10,189 nucleotides of DNA from Anaerolineales bacterium UBA6668 (GTDB lineage: Bacteria; Chloroflexota; Anaerolineae; Anaerolineales; UBA6668), in assembly GCA_002455215.1 (NCBI GenBank), contig DKKK01000138.1, positions 8,540 to 18,728 of the forward strand. The letters are read 5' to 3'. Positions 1-5,934 of this stretch are shown piece by piece. The notes beneath the pieces were generated by a model. It ran no database searches. It worked only from the letters and a program-made list of their open reading frames with translations, and had not been told where the DNA came from. Within the stretch, counting starts at the first letter, position 1; every line of letters starts with the position of its first letter. The position numbers and the translations under genes were made by a program.

Positions 1-1340
1 GTGGCTACCCACACTTGGACCATAACCTACTCGCCGCCACTTTGCAAGCCAGCCTGACATCCGGCAAGAGTCTGGCATTGAACTTTAGCCTGCAACCCGC
101 CGATGTTCCCACTGCTGGTCAAGCTTGGCAGATTCGTCAACAATATGAACAGGAATTGCTAGACTCAGCGCAACCACTGCTGACAAAGACCAAAGATGTG
201 CTGGAATGGCAGGCGATTCGCCAATTGGTATTGAGCGCTGACCAGTTTGTGGTGACGCGCGAACACGCCAGCGGTTTTGGTCACACCATTTTGGCAGGCT
301 ACCCGTGGTTTAACGATTGGGGACGCGATACCATGATTAGCCTGCCCGGTCTGGTCTTGGCAACGGGTCGAGCGCCACTGGCACGGAGTATTTTGCGCAC
401 GTTTGCCACCTGGGTAGATCAAGGGATGTTACCCAACTGCTTCCCTGATGTTGGGCAGACACCCGAATACAATACGGTAGATGCTACACTGTGGTATTTT
501 GAAGCCATTCGCGCCTATTTCGGCGAAACCGCAGATGTAGACACCTTACGGGTTTTATTTCCTACCTTACGCGATATCATTAGCTGGCATCAACGCGGTA
601 CACGCTATCAGATTCAGCTAGATCCCCAAGATGGGCTACTCTACGCGGGCGAAGAAGGGCTACAACTGACTTGGATGGATGTAAAAACGGGTGATTGGGT
701 GGTGACCCCGCGCACCGGCAAGCCCGTGGAAATTAACGCGCTCTGGTACAATGCCCTAAACTGCATGGCGCAATTTGCCGAAATCCTGGCAAAGCCTGCC
801 CACCAGTACCGCGAACTTGCCAAACGAGCAGAACAAGGCTTCGCGCGTTTTTGGAATTCGGATTCTAAATTTTGCTACGACGTGATAGATACCCCCAATG
901 GCGATGACCCATCTTTGCGCCCCAACCAATTACTAGCGGTTTCGCTAACCTATAGCCCTTTACCCATTGAACAGCAACGTCAAGTGGTGCGGGCTTGTAC
1001 CCAATGGTTGCTAACCCCCGTTGGATTGCGTTCTCTTTCCCCGGCACATCCGGACTACACGCCTACCTATGCCGGAGAATTGCTCAAGCGTGATGCAAGC
1101 TATCATCAGGGCACGGTTTGGAGTTGGTTAATAGGACCTTACCTAAGCGCACTGCAAAAGATTGGTACGCCTAGTGCTGAGCTTCGCCATCAATTACGCC
1201 CCTTGTTTTTGCACTTAAGCGAGCACGGGCTTGGCTCGGTTAGTGAAGTCTTCGATGGGCAAGCGCCGCACCTGCCGGAAGGATGCCCCGCACAAGCTTG
1301 GGGTGTGGCAGAAATTTTGCGCCTGTGGGCAGGGGTCTAA
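1..1340 (+). CDS. Glycogen debranching enzyme (amylo-alpha-1,6-glucosidase), 5'-truncated by the window
   Basis: The frame is open from base 3 to the TAA at 1338-1340, giving about 445 visible residues; the beginning lies outside the window. The family is the archaeal/bacterial-type debranching enzyme (C-terminal GDE domain, GH133-like, alpha/alpha barrel), usually about 650-720 residues, so I infer that some 200-270 N-terminal residues are missing. Diagnostic blocks, seen directly: AGYPWFNDWGRDT near 294-332, YNTVDATLWYF near 468-500, TWMDVKTGDWVVTPR then PVEINALWYNAL near 669-755, RPNQLLAVS near 918-944, YHQGTVWSWLIGPY near 1101-1142, and EVFDG with GCPAQAWGVAE near 1245-1310. Family role: hydrolysis of alpha-1,6 branch points in glycogen or limit dextrins in the cytoplasm, releasing glucose. 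The downstream hydrolase starts two bases after the stop, so the two are probably co-transcribed. The in-frame TTG at 15 is not a credible start, because coding continues upstream of it. Confidence 0.93.
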   Translation, partial: GYPHLDHNLLAATLQASLTSGKSLALNFSLQPADVPTAGQAWQIRQQYEQELLDSAQPLLTKTKDVLEWQAIRQLVLSADQFVVTREHASGFGHTILAGYPWFNDWGRDTMISLPGLVLATGRAPLARSILRTFATWVDQGMLPNCFPDVGQTPEYNTVDATLWYFEAIRAYFGETADVDTLRVLFPTLRDIISWHQRGTRYQIQLDPQDGLLYAGEEGLQLTWMDVKTGDWVVTPRTGKPVEINALWYNALNCMAQFAEILAKPAHQYRELAKRAEQGFARFWNSDSKFCYDVIDTPNGDDPSLRPNQLLAVSLTYSPLPIEQQRQVVRACTQWLLTPVGLRSLSPAHPDYTPTYAGELLKRDASYHQGTVWSWLIGPYLSALQKIGTPSAELRHQLRPLFLHLSEHGLGSVSEVFDGQAPHLPEGCPAQAWGVAEILRLWAGV

Positions 1341-1342
1341 CT

Positions 1343-2167
1343 ATGAAGAATTATCCGGTCGTGCAGTTTGGAGGAGCGGGTACTCCGCTTCACTTCGCAC
1401 ATTCCAACGGTTTTCCTCCCGCCACATTTTCCGAATTGCTTGACGAATTGACAGCCGTTGGGCGAGTTTTCGCATTGGAACAACGCCCGCTCTGGCAGGC
1501 TAGCAGTCCACAGAGGGTGGGGTGGTGGGACATGGCGGATGATCTGGCGGATTTTTTACAACAGCAGGAGCGTCCGCTGGTGGGGATGGGGCACTCGTTG
1601 GGGGCGGTACTGACCCTGCGGGTGGCTATGCGTCACCCTGAGTGGTTTCGGGCAATCGTATTGATAGACCCGGTCTTTTTACCTAGCAAAGTGCTGTGGC
1701 AATGGCGCTTGGCTGTGTTATTGCGCCAACGGAAGCGCCACCCACTGTATCGCGCCACGGTGCGCCGCCAACAAGTTTTTCCCAACCAAGCGGTCATGTT
1801 CGAACGTTTTCGCAAAGCTCGACCATTCGCGGGTTGGAGCGACCAAGCCGTGCAAAATTATGTCAATGCGATTGCACTTCCGTTGCCAGATGGACAGGTG
1901 GGCTTGCGCTACCCGGCGGCTTGGGAAGGGCATATTTACACCACCACACCATTTGATTTATGGTATGCTGTTCCGCGAGTCAATGTGCCGATTTTACTGA
2001 TTTATGGGGAAAAGTCAGACGCATTTTTCGATGAATCGGTTGAACGGTTTCGCCGTTTGCAACCCAATGCAGAAATGCACTGCATTACTGGCGCTAGCCA
2101 TCTGGTGCCGATGGAATTTCCGCATCAGTGTGCAGAAATCATCAAGGCGTTTTTGCAAAAACATTAA
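1343..2167 (+). CDS. Alpha/beta hydrolase, substrate unknown
   Basis: This is a 274-residue protein. I chose ATG 1343 over the in-frame ATG at 1283: 1343 is preceded by AGGGG (1331-1335) at 7-nt spacing and lies just after the debranching-enzyme stop, whereas 1283 would overlap that gene by 58 bases and add residues that are merely its shadow. Seen: an oxyanion-loop motif HSNGFPP (residues 20-26), a nucleophile elbow GHSLGA with Ser85, a strand ending in LLIYGEKSD with the likely acid Asp226, and ASHLVPMEFP with His253. The Ser-Asp-His triad is therefore complete and an active hydrolase is expected. There is no signal peptide or membrane segment, so it is cytoplasmic. Substrate cannot be read from the sequence; esterase, lactonase and MenH-like activities are all possible. 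Its place directly behind a glycogen-degrading gene suggests co-expression, not a proven shared pathway. Its last codons form the left arm of the stem-loop at 2137-2180. Confidence 0.88.
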   Translation: MKNYPVVQFGGAGTPLHFAHSNGFPPATFSELLDELTAVGRVFALEQRPLWQASSPQRVGWWDMADDLADFLQQQERPLVGMGHSLGAVLTLRVAMRHPEWFRAIVLIDPVFLPSKVLWQWRLAVLLRQRKRHPLYRATVRRQQVFPNQAVMFERFRKARPFAGWSDQAVQNYVNAIALPLPDGQVGLRYPAAWEGHIYTTTPFDLWYAVPRVNVPILLIYGEKSDAFFDESVERFRRLQPNAEMHCITGASHLVPMEFPHQCAEIIKAFLQKH

Positions 2168-2180
2168 CGCCTTGATGATT
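2137..2180. terminator. Perfect 15-bp inverted repeat between convergent genes, candidate bidirectional terminator
   Basis: The arms AATCATCAAGGCGTT (2137-2151) and AACGCCTTGATGATT (2166-2180) are exact reverse complements around a 14-base loop. The loop includes most of the palindrome TTTTGCAAAA. The left arm encodes part of the hydrolase C-terminus and the right arm begins within its TAA stop, so the hairpin sits at the end of the plus-strand transcript and about 42 bases past the pfk stop. No long T-run follows on either strand, so it is not a textbook intrinsic terminator. It could still act as a 3' end processing or stability structure for both messages. Confidence 0.5.
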
Positions 2181-2221
2181 CAGTGATATTCAATACGGGT
2201 CAGACTTGCGCTGGATGGCGT

Positions 2222-4486
2222 TTAGGGTACGCCGGGCAATGCCAAGACTTTAATAATGGGGAGTAGCTCTTCCCACCATTGGTCGCGTGGGTGGGTATTA
2301 TCTTTATTGAGCAAGCGTGACATTCTGTCCATTTCGTTGAAAAGAATTTCATTATGTTGTAGCCCAATGAAGGCGTGTTGACGAAGGTCTTCTTTTCCTT
2401 GATTGCTGAACCAATCAATAGCATGTGCGGCAAAACGTGATGCCAGCACACGGTCGGCAGGTGTTGGGTCACCACCTTGTTGTAGATGCCCCAACACAGC
2501 TTGGCGGACACTATAAAGCCCCTTGCTTTCGGCATCTAGTACCCGTGCTACAAAGTCAGTGGTGTAGGTGGGGTGGGCGTGTTCACTGCGGATTAGCAAG
2601 CCCAGCCGTTTACCATGTTGAAAACCATTTAAGAGCATATCAACATCGCGGCTCAAATCTGCCAAGGATAATCCTTCTTCCGGCAGGTACACCCGTTCTG
2701 CCCCGGTGGCGAGGGCGCTCATCGCCGCTAGGTAGCCACAGTGGCGTCCCATTACTTCCACCACAAAACAGCGGCTGGATGCAACTGCCGATTGTTTGAT
2801 CTTGTCCACAGCCGACATGATGTTGTTTAGCGCTGTATCACTGCCAACAGCAATATCAGTACCGGGCAGGTTGTTATCAATGCTGACAGGCACACACAGA
2901 ATGGGGATGTTGAAGGCATCGAAATTATCGCGCTCTTTGTATAAGGAGTAACAGGCGCGGTAGCCAGCCAAGCCACCCACCATCATCAGCGCATTGATAT
3001 TATTTTCTTCCAGTACCCGCGCAATGCGGTACAAATCGTGCTTTTCGGGTTCTTTACGGCTGGTGCCAAGTTCTGAGCCACCCACAGGCGCCCAGCCATT
3101 CACGCTCATCCAGCCGAGTTCACGAATGTTGCCCTCCTCAAGCAAGCCACGGAAGCCATAGCGAATTCCCATGACGCTGTGTCCTTGCTCAATTGCCATA
3201 CGAACCGAAGCCCGCACGGTGGCATTCATACCCGGAGCCGGTCCGCCCGCATTTAAGATGCCGATGCGTAAAGGCTTCTTGACTTTTCCATTGGTAGATG
3301 GGTGGGCACGCACCATAGTTTTGAGCACACGGAATGCATCGGCAAATTCTTTACCACGCAAATCCATAGCTTCGCGGAATCTACCTTGTGATAGGCAATC
3401 TCCGATGTAGTGGGTCAATGCCACATTTTCCATCAGGGGCAATTTGACAACTCGACTGCCTTGCACACCCATGAAGAAGGCGGGTTCACCTTCGGCACAG
3501 CGTAGCAATTCTTCCACCGCGCGGAAGCCCAAAATGGTGCTCATATTACGGTCGTAGGCGCTGGGGGTTCCCCCGCGTTGCACGTGCCCAAGAATGGTGA
3601 TGCGTGTGTCTTCGCCAAGTTTATCTTCTAGTACGGTTTTGATATATTGCGAAGTAATCGGTTTGCCGTGTCGGTCTTGTGCGCCTTCGGCAACCACTAC
3701 GATGCTATCGCGCCGCCCTACTTGCCTACCTTCGGCGAGAATCTCGCACATGCGGTCTTCCCAGTTATCTTCGCTGGGTGGATTTTCGGGGATAATCACC
3801 CAATCTGCCCCGGAAGCTAAAGCCGCCATCAGGGCAAGATAGCCACATCGGCGACCCATTACTTCCACTACAAAAGCGCGTTGGTGGGAGGCGGCAGTGC
3901 TGGTGAGCGCGTCTAAGGCTTCGGTGATGCGGTGAAGTGCGGTATCCGCACCGATGGTGGTTTCGGTGCCTGCCATGTCGTTGTCAATAGAGCCAACCAT
4001 GCCCGCTATGTAAAGCGTGGGGTGGCGGTCAGCCAATTCACGCGTGAGTTGACCGTTGGCAACTAGTTCATCTAGCAAGCCGGTCCACTCTTGACGGAAC
4101 AAATTGGCGCCGGTCAGGCTTCCATCTCCACCGATGATAATTAAGTGGTCTATTTCGTGTTCGAGCAAGTTTTTCGCGGCGCTCAAACGACCTTCACGCG
4201 TGCGGAATTCAGCGGAACGTGCAGTGCCAATCACTGTACCGCCTTTGTGCAGGATGCCTCCTACCGTTTCCCAAGTCATACGGCGGATGTAGTCACCCCC
4301 GTGAACCATCCCCATATAACCTTCGTAAATTGCGTAAATGTCTAATTTGTAATAGAGTGCCGCGCGAATAGCCGCACGCACTGCCGCATTCATGCCTTGG
4401 GCATCGCCACCGCTTGTCAAGATGCCAATTCTGGCAAACGGTTTTTTTGCGGCAAGGTCTTGGGCGGGTAAAGGTGAAAGTGCCAT
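2222..4486 (-). CDS. 6-phosphofructokinase, tandem two-domain (eukaryotic-type), ATP-dependent
   Basis: This 754-residue protein is two PFK domains joined by a linker near residues 393-405; ordinary bacterial PfkA is about 320. Role: ATP-dependent phosphorylation of fructose 6-phosphate to the 1,6-bisphosphate in glycolysis. N half (about 18-392): GGDAQGMN at 26-33, GTAR at 87-90, GGDGS at 119-123 (Gly122 marks ATP rather than PPi), GSIDND at 165-170 with catalytic Asp168, HQR203, EVMGR 208-212, AEG 266-268, GHVQRGG 300-306. It also carries the insertion FRQEW to about residue 160 that I know from eukaryotic PFKs. C half (about 406-754): GGPAPGMN, GGLAG replacing GGDGS, SIDNN, SSR572, EVMGR, RSE635, GHLQQGG 666-672, and a terminal WWEELLPIIKVLA block like that of the animal enzyme. 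I infer a catalytic N half and a regulatory C half. The gene has its own promoter. ATG 4486 has only a weak ribosome site (GGGGG, 10-15 bases upstream), but the first PFK strand begins at residue 18, which supports this start. Confidence 0.95.
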   Translation of the reverse strand: MALSPLPAQDLAAKKPFARIGILTSGGDAQGMNAAVRAAIRAALYYKLDIYAIYEGYMGMVHGGDYIRRMTWETVGGILHKGGTVIGTARSAEFRTREGRLSAAKNLLEHEIDHLIIIGGDGSLTGANLFRQEWTGLLDELVANGQLTRELADRHPTLYIAGMVGSIDNDMAGTETTIGADTALHRITEALDALTSTAASHQRAFVVEVMGRRCGYLALMAALASGADWVIIPENPPSEDNWEDRMCEILAEGRQVGRRDSIVVVAEGAQDRHGKPITSQYIKTVLEDKLGEDTRITILGHVQRGGTPSAYDRNMSTILGFRAVEELLRCAEGEPAFFMGVQGSRVVKLPLMENVALTHYIGDCLSQGRFREAMDLRGKEFADAFRVLKTMVRAHPSTNGKVKKPLRIGILNAGGPAPGMNATVRASVRMAIEQGHSVMGIRYGFRGLLEEGNIRELGWMSVNGWAPVGGSELGTSRKEPEKHDLYRIARVLEENNINALMMVGGLAGYRACYSLYKERDNFDAFNIPILCVPVSIDNNLPGTDIAVGSDTALNNIMSAVDKIKQSAVASSRCFVVEVMGRHCGYLAAMSALATGAERVYLPEEGLSLADLSRDVDMLLNGFQHGKRLGLLIRSEHAHPTYTTDFVARVLDAESKGLYSVRQAVLGHLQQGGDPTPADRVLASRFAAHAIDWFSNQGKEDLRQHAFIGLQHNEILFNEMDRMSRLLNKDNTHPRDQWWEELLPIIKVLALPGVP

Positions 4487-4721
4487 AAAATTTAAGCCCC
4501 CAAACGATTTGAACTCATTAGAGTTTTTGAATTTATAAATTTTTTATTGGACGTTGCAGAAAGCAAAAGATTCCAATGGCTAAATTATACACCAATGGTT
4601 ATCGTAAGCTTATGAAAAATGTTCTGTTATTGTTGTGATTTATGACTATCGTTTTGGCGGGCGAGAATTGTGCTTTTAGGCTTCAGGAAAAAAGCGTATC
4701 CCTGAACCATGCCAGCATGGG
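4487..4721 (-). other. 235-bp gap between the surface-protein gene and pfk: pfk promoter and leader
   Basis: The gap is AT-rich and holds no convincing gene. It contains the pfk promoter (TATAAT at 4584-4589), an inferred leader of about 90 bases, and within that leader a perfect AT palindrome AATTTATAAATT (4530-4541) and a small hairpin AACTC/GAGTT (4512-4516, 4521-4525). At the far end, just after the surface-protein stop, are CCATGC/GCATGG (4707-4712, 4715-4720) and TTCAGG/CCTGAA (4682-4687, 4701-4706). A T6 run lies on the minus strand at 4693-4688. Together these might end the surface-protein transcript, but the spacing is not that of a canonical terminator. Confidence 0.55.
4573..4598 (-). 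promoter_or_regulatory. Candidate pfk promoter -10 box flanked by CCATTGG direct repeats
   Basis: On the minus strand a perfect TATAAT (4589-4584) lies about 97 bases before the pfk start codon. The -35 region near 4607-4612 reads TAAGCT and is a poor match. The -10 is bracketed by two identical copies of CCATTGG (minus strand; plus-strand CCAATGG at 4573-4579 and 4592-4598) whose starts are 19 bases apart, close to two helical turns. A weak -35 with repeats straddling the -10 fits regulation by a DNA-binding protein. That is inference; no regulator is identified. Confidence 0.5.
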
Positions 4722-5693
4722 CTATGGCTCTTGCTTACTAACCAACAGACTGTCGCCGTATTGAATCTCTTCCGAAAAACTTTCGTTACCCCAAAGAATG
4801 GTGACACGCAGTGTCATCAGTTGGTCTCGGATAATAGGAAAGTTAAACGGTATCGTTGCCACACCATCCGAGTTGGTGATCGCATATTCATGGGCGGAGA
4901 GGTCAGTCTGCATAGCGATAGTGCCTTGGCTGTCGGTGACTTCAACCGTGCTGACAAGGCAATTTTGAATCGGGTCGCCCAACGCATCGCTCACTGAAAT
5001 GGTTAGTTTACTTTCTTCAACCGGCGAAGAGATTTGATTGGGTAATTGGATCTGGATTTGCGGCTGGTCAGAGGTGCGTATCGAGCCATCCCTAATTACG
5101 GGCTCATCTGTATAGTGTTCTTTGCCAAGCTCCACACGCAATACTTGATTTGTAGATTGGACAGCGTTTAGGTTCAACAGCAAAGAACCATATTCAAAAT
5201 TTTGGCGCAAATAGTTTTCATCGGTAGGGTATACGTCCCCGATGGGTTTGCCCATAAATTCATTTAAGTTGTTTGTGTCCAAGTAATGGACAAACGCCTC
5301 GCAAGTGGCTGTATTCATATAAAGGGTGAGTGGGCAAGGAATATTGCTGGCGTTTGCGTTAGGTGTATTGGATGGGCTAGCTAAGTTACCTAGCTTGACA
5401 AGGTTTGGCGCATGACTGCCGCATTGTTCAATGAGTGCATATTGAGTATGCTGTTGGATACATTGACCGTTTCCGGTTGTAATGCGCTTCCCAACCGGTT
5501 CACCCAATGTTCTGCTCCCACCCATTTGCTTATAAAATCGTGAGAATTCGGTTGCGATATTTGAGCTGGTTGGTTTGTTCGCAGAAAAAACACCTACGAT
5601 GATAATTAAGAGCATCGCAGTTACTAAAATAGCAATAACGGGAATGACTTTAATCAGTTCTTTTTTGGTTTTCGGGTTAAGAAATGGTTTCAT
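4722..5693 (-). CDS. Membrane-anchored surface protein with duplicated LGxPxG modules and an Ig-like domain; function unknown
   Basis: I do not recognise a named family. This is a 323-residue protein. ATG 5693 is chosen because GGAGG (5699-5703, minus strand) lies 5 bases upstream; the in-frame TTG at 5705 overlaps that site. Residues 1-14 are basic and 15-36 form one hydrophobic helix, followed by a hydrophilic remainder, so an N-terminal anchor with an external body is likely. Two related modules follow. The first is about 48-103, with FSRFYKQMGG, LGEPVG, QYALIE and VKLG; the second is about 132-194, with EAFVHYL, MGKPIG, NFEYGSLLLN and VELGKEH. From about 222 to 315 the pattern of alternating hydrophobic strands with DALGDPIQN and NSDGVATIPF resembles an Ig-like or invasin-like beta domain. 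Cys78/Cys91 and Cys120/Cys131 could form disulfides. A role in surface binding or wall contact is plausible but unproven. Confidence 0.75.
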   Translation of the reverse strand: MKPFLNPKTKKELIKVIPVIAILVTAMLLIIIVGVFSANKPTSSNIATEFSRFYKQMGGSRTLGEPVGKRITTGNGQCIQQHTQYALIEQCGSHAPNLVKLGNLASPSNTPNANASNIPCPLTLYMNTATCEAFVHYLDTNNLNEFMGKPIGDVYPTDENYLRQNFEYGSLLLNLNAVQSTNQVLRVELGKEHYTDEPVIRDGSIRTSDQPQIQIQLPNQISSPVEESKLTISVSDALGDPIQNCLVSTVEVTDSQGTIAMQTDLSAHEYAITNSDGVATIPFNFPIIRDQLMTLRVTILWGNESFSEEIQYGDSLLVSKQEP

Positions 5694-5703
5694 AACAACC
5701 TCC

Positions 5704-5790
5704 AAAAAAATCCACAGATAGGCAAAGTGGATTCATTATTAATGGATTCGTTTTTTGAAAATTAACCGATATTTTGAAAATGTATCCACT
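5704..5790 (-). promoter_or_regulatory. Candidate attenuator-like leader of the surface-protein gene
   Basis: On the minus strand, AATCCAC (5733-5727) pairs perfectly with GTGGATT (5715-5709) across an 11-base loop. The second arm runs into seven T's (5710-5704), after which GGAGG and the start codon follow at once. That is the form of an intrinsic terminator placed in a leader. An upstream segment AGTGGAT (5790-5784) is complementary to the same first arm (ATCCACT, 5732-5726), so a mutually exclusive alternative pairing is possible. A further GAATCCA copy lies at 5749-5743. The pairings are seen in the sequence; a switching function is inference. Confidence 0.4.
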
Positions 5791-5853
5791 GAAAGCCTGA
5801 TTGGCTTGACAGAGCGAAATTTGGCACGCTTTAGATATACATTCGGCACGGGT

Positions 5854-5879
5854 GATATTCAGCACATATACTGAATATC
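5854..5879. repeat. Perfect 9-bp inverted repeat downstream of rsgA
   Basis: GATATTCAG (5854-5862) and CTGAATATC (5871-5879) are exact reverse complements around an 8-base loop. The element lies about 55 bases past the rsgA stop and about 160 bases before the next gene. With no T-run on the minus side it is either a weak terminator or stability hairpin of the maf-pbp-rsgA message, or an operator for the downstream gene. Confidence 0.45.
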
Positions 5880-5882
5880 GAA

Positions 5883-5913
5883 TTGCGCTTTTATTCGCAA
5901 AGAAAAAGCGTAA
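5883..5913 (-). terminator. Imperfect 10-bp stem-loop after rsgA, possible terminator
   Basis: TTGCGCTTTT (5883-5892) pairs with AAAAGCGTAA (5904-5913) around 11 bases. On the minus strand this gives one A-C mismatch (G-U on the plus strand), with a T-rich ascending side. It begins about 22 bases after the rsgA stop. An overlapping alternative, TTGCG/CGCAA (5883-5887, 5896-5900), is also possible. Together with the 9-bp repeat next to it, this is the likeliest end of the three-gene transcript. Confidence 0.35.
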
Positions 5914-5934
5914 TTTGTGTACACCGAGATAACG

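Larger units (their letters stand above)
5694..5934 (-). other. 241-bp hairpin-rich gap between rsgA and the surface-protein gene
   Basis: No gene is seen. Going down the minus strand from the rsgA stop, the gap contains an imperfect 10-bp stem (5883-5913), a perfect 9-bp stem (5854-5879), a 5-bp stem AAGCC/GGCTT (5793-5797, 5803-5807) and a 7-bp stem followed by a T-run directly before the ribosome site of the next gene (5704-5733). I could not find a convincing -35/-10 pair for the surface-protein gene on the minus strand. The stretch is AT-rich compared with the flanking genes. Confidence 0.6.

Noticed and set aside
1283..1342. Upstream ATG giving a 294-residue hydrolase
   Set aside because: It would overlap the debranching-enzyme gene by 58 bases, the extra 20 residues show no hydrolase homology, and ATG 1343 has a proper AGGGG ribosome site.
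2200..2535. 111-codon minus-strand frame overlapping the end of pfk
   Set aside because: It is an out-of-frame shadow of the phosphofructokinase C-terminus, without a ribosome site or recognisable motifs.
4612..4638. Plus-strand mini-frame encoding Met-Lys-Asn-Val followed by four leucines, resembling a leader peptide
   Set aside because: It has no ribosome site, points away from pfk, and no plus-strand gene follows it for the next 5 kb, so a leader role makes no sense.
5806..5841. Consensus TTGACA on the plus strand (5806-5811) followed by AT-rich sequence
   Set aside because: No acceptable -10 lies at 16-18 bases, and the region downstream on the plus strand is antisense to rsgA with no plus-strand gene.
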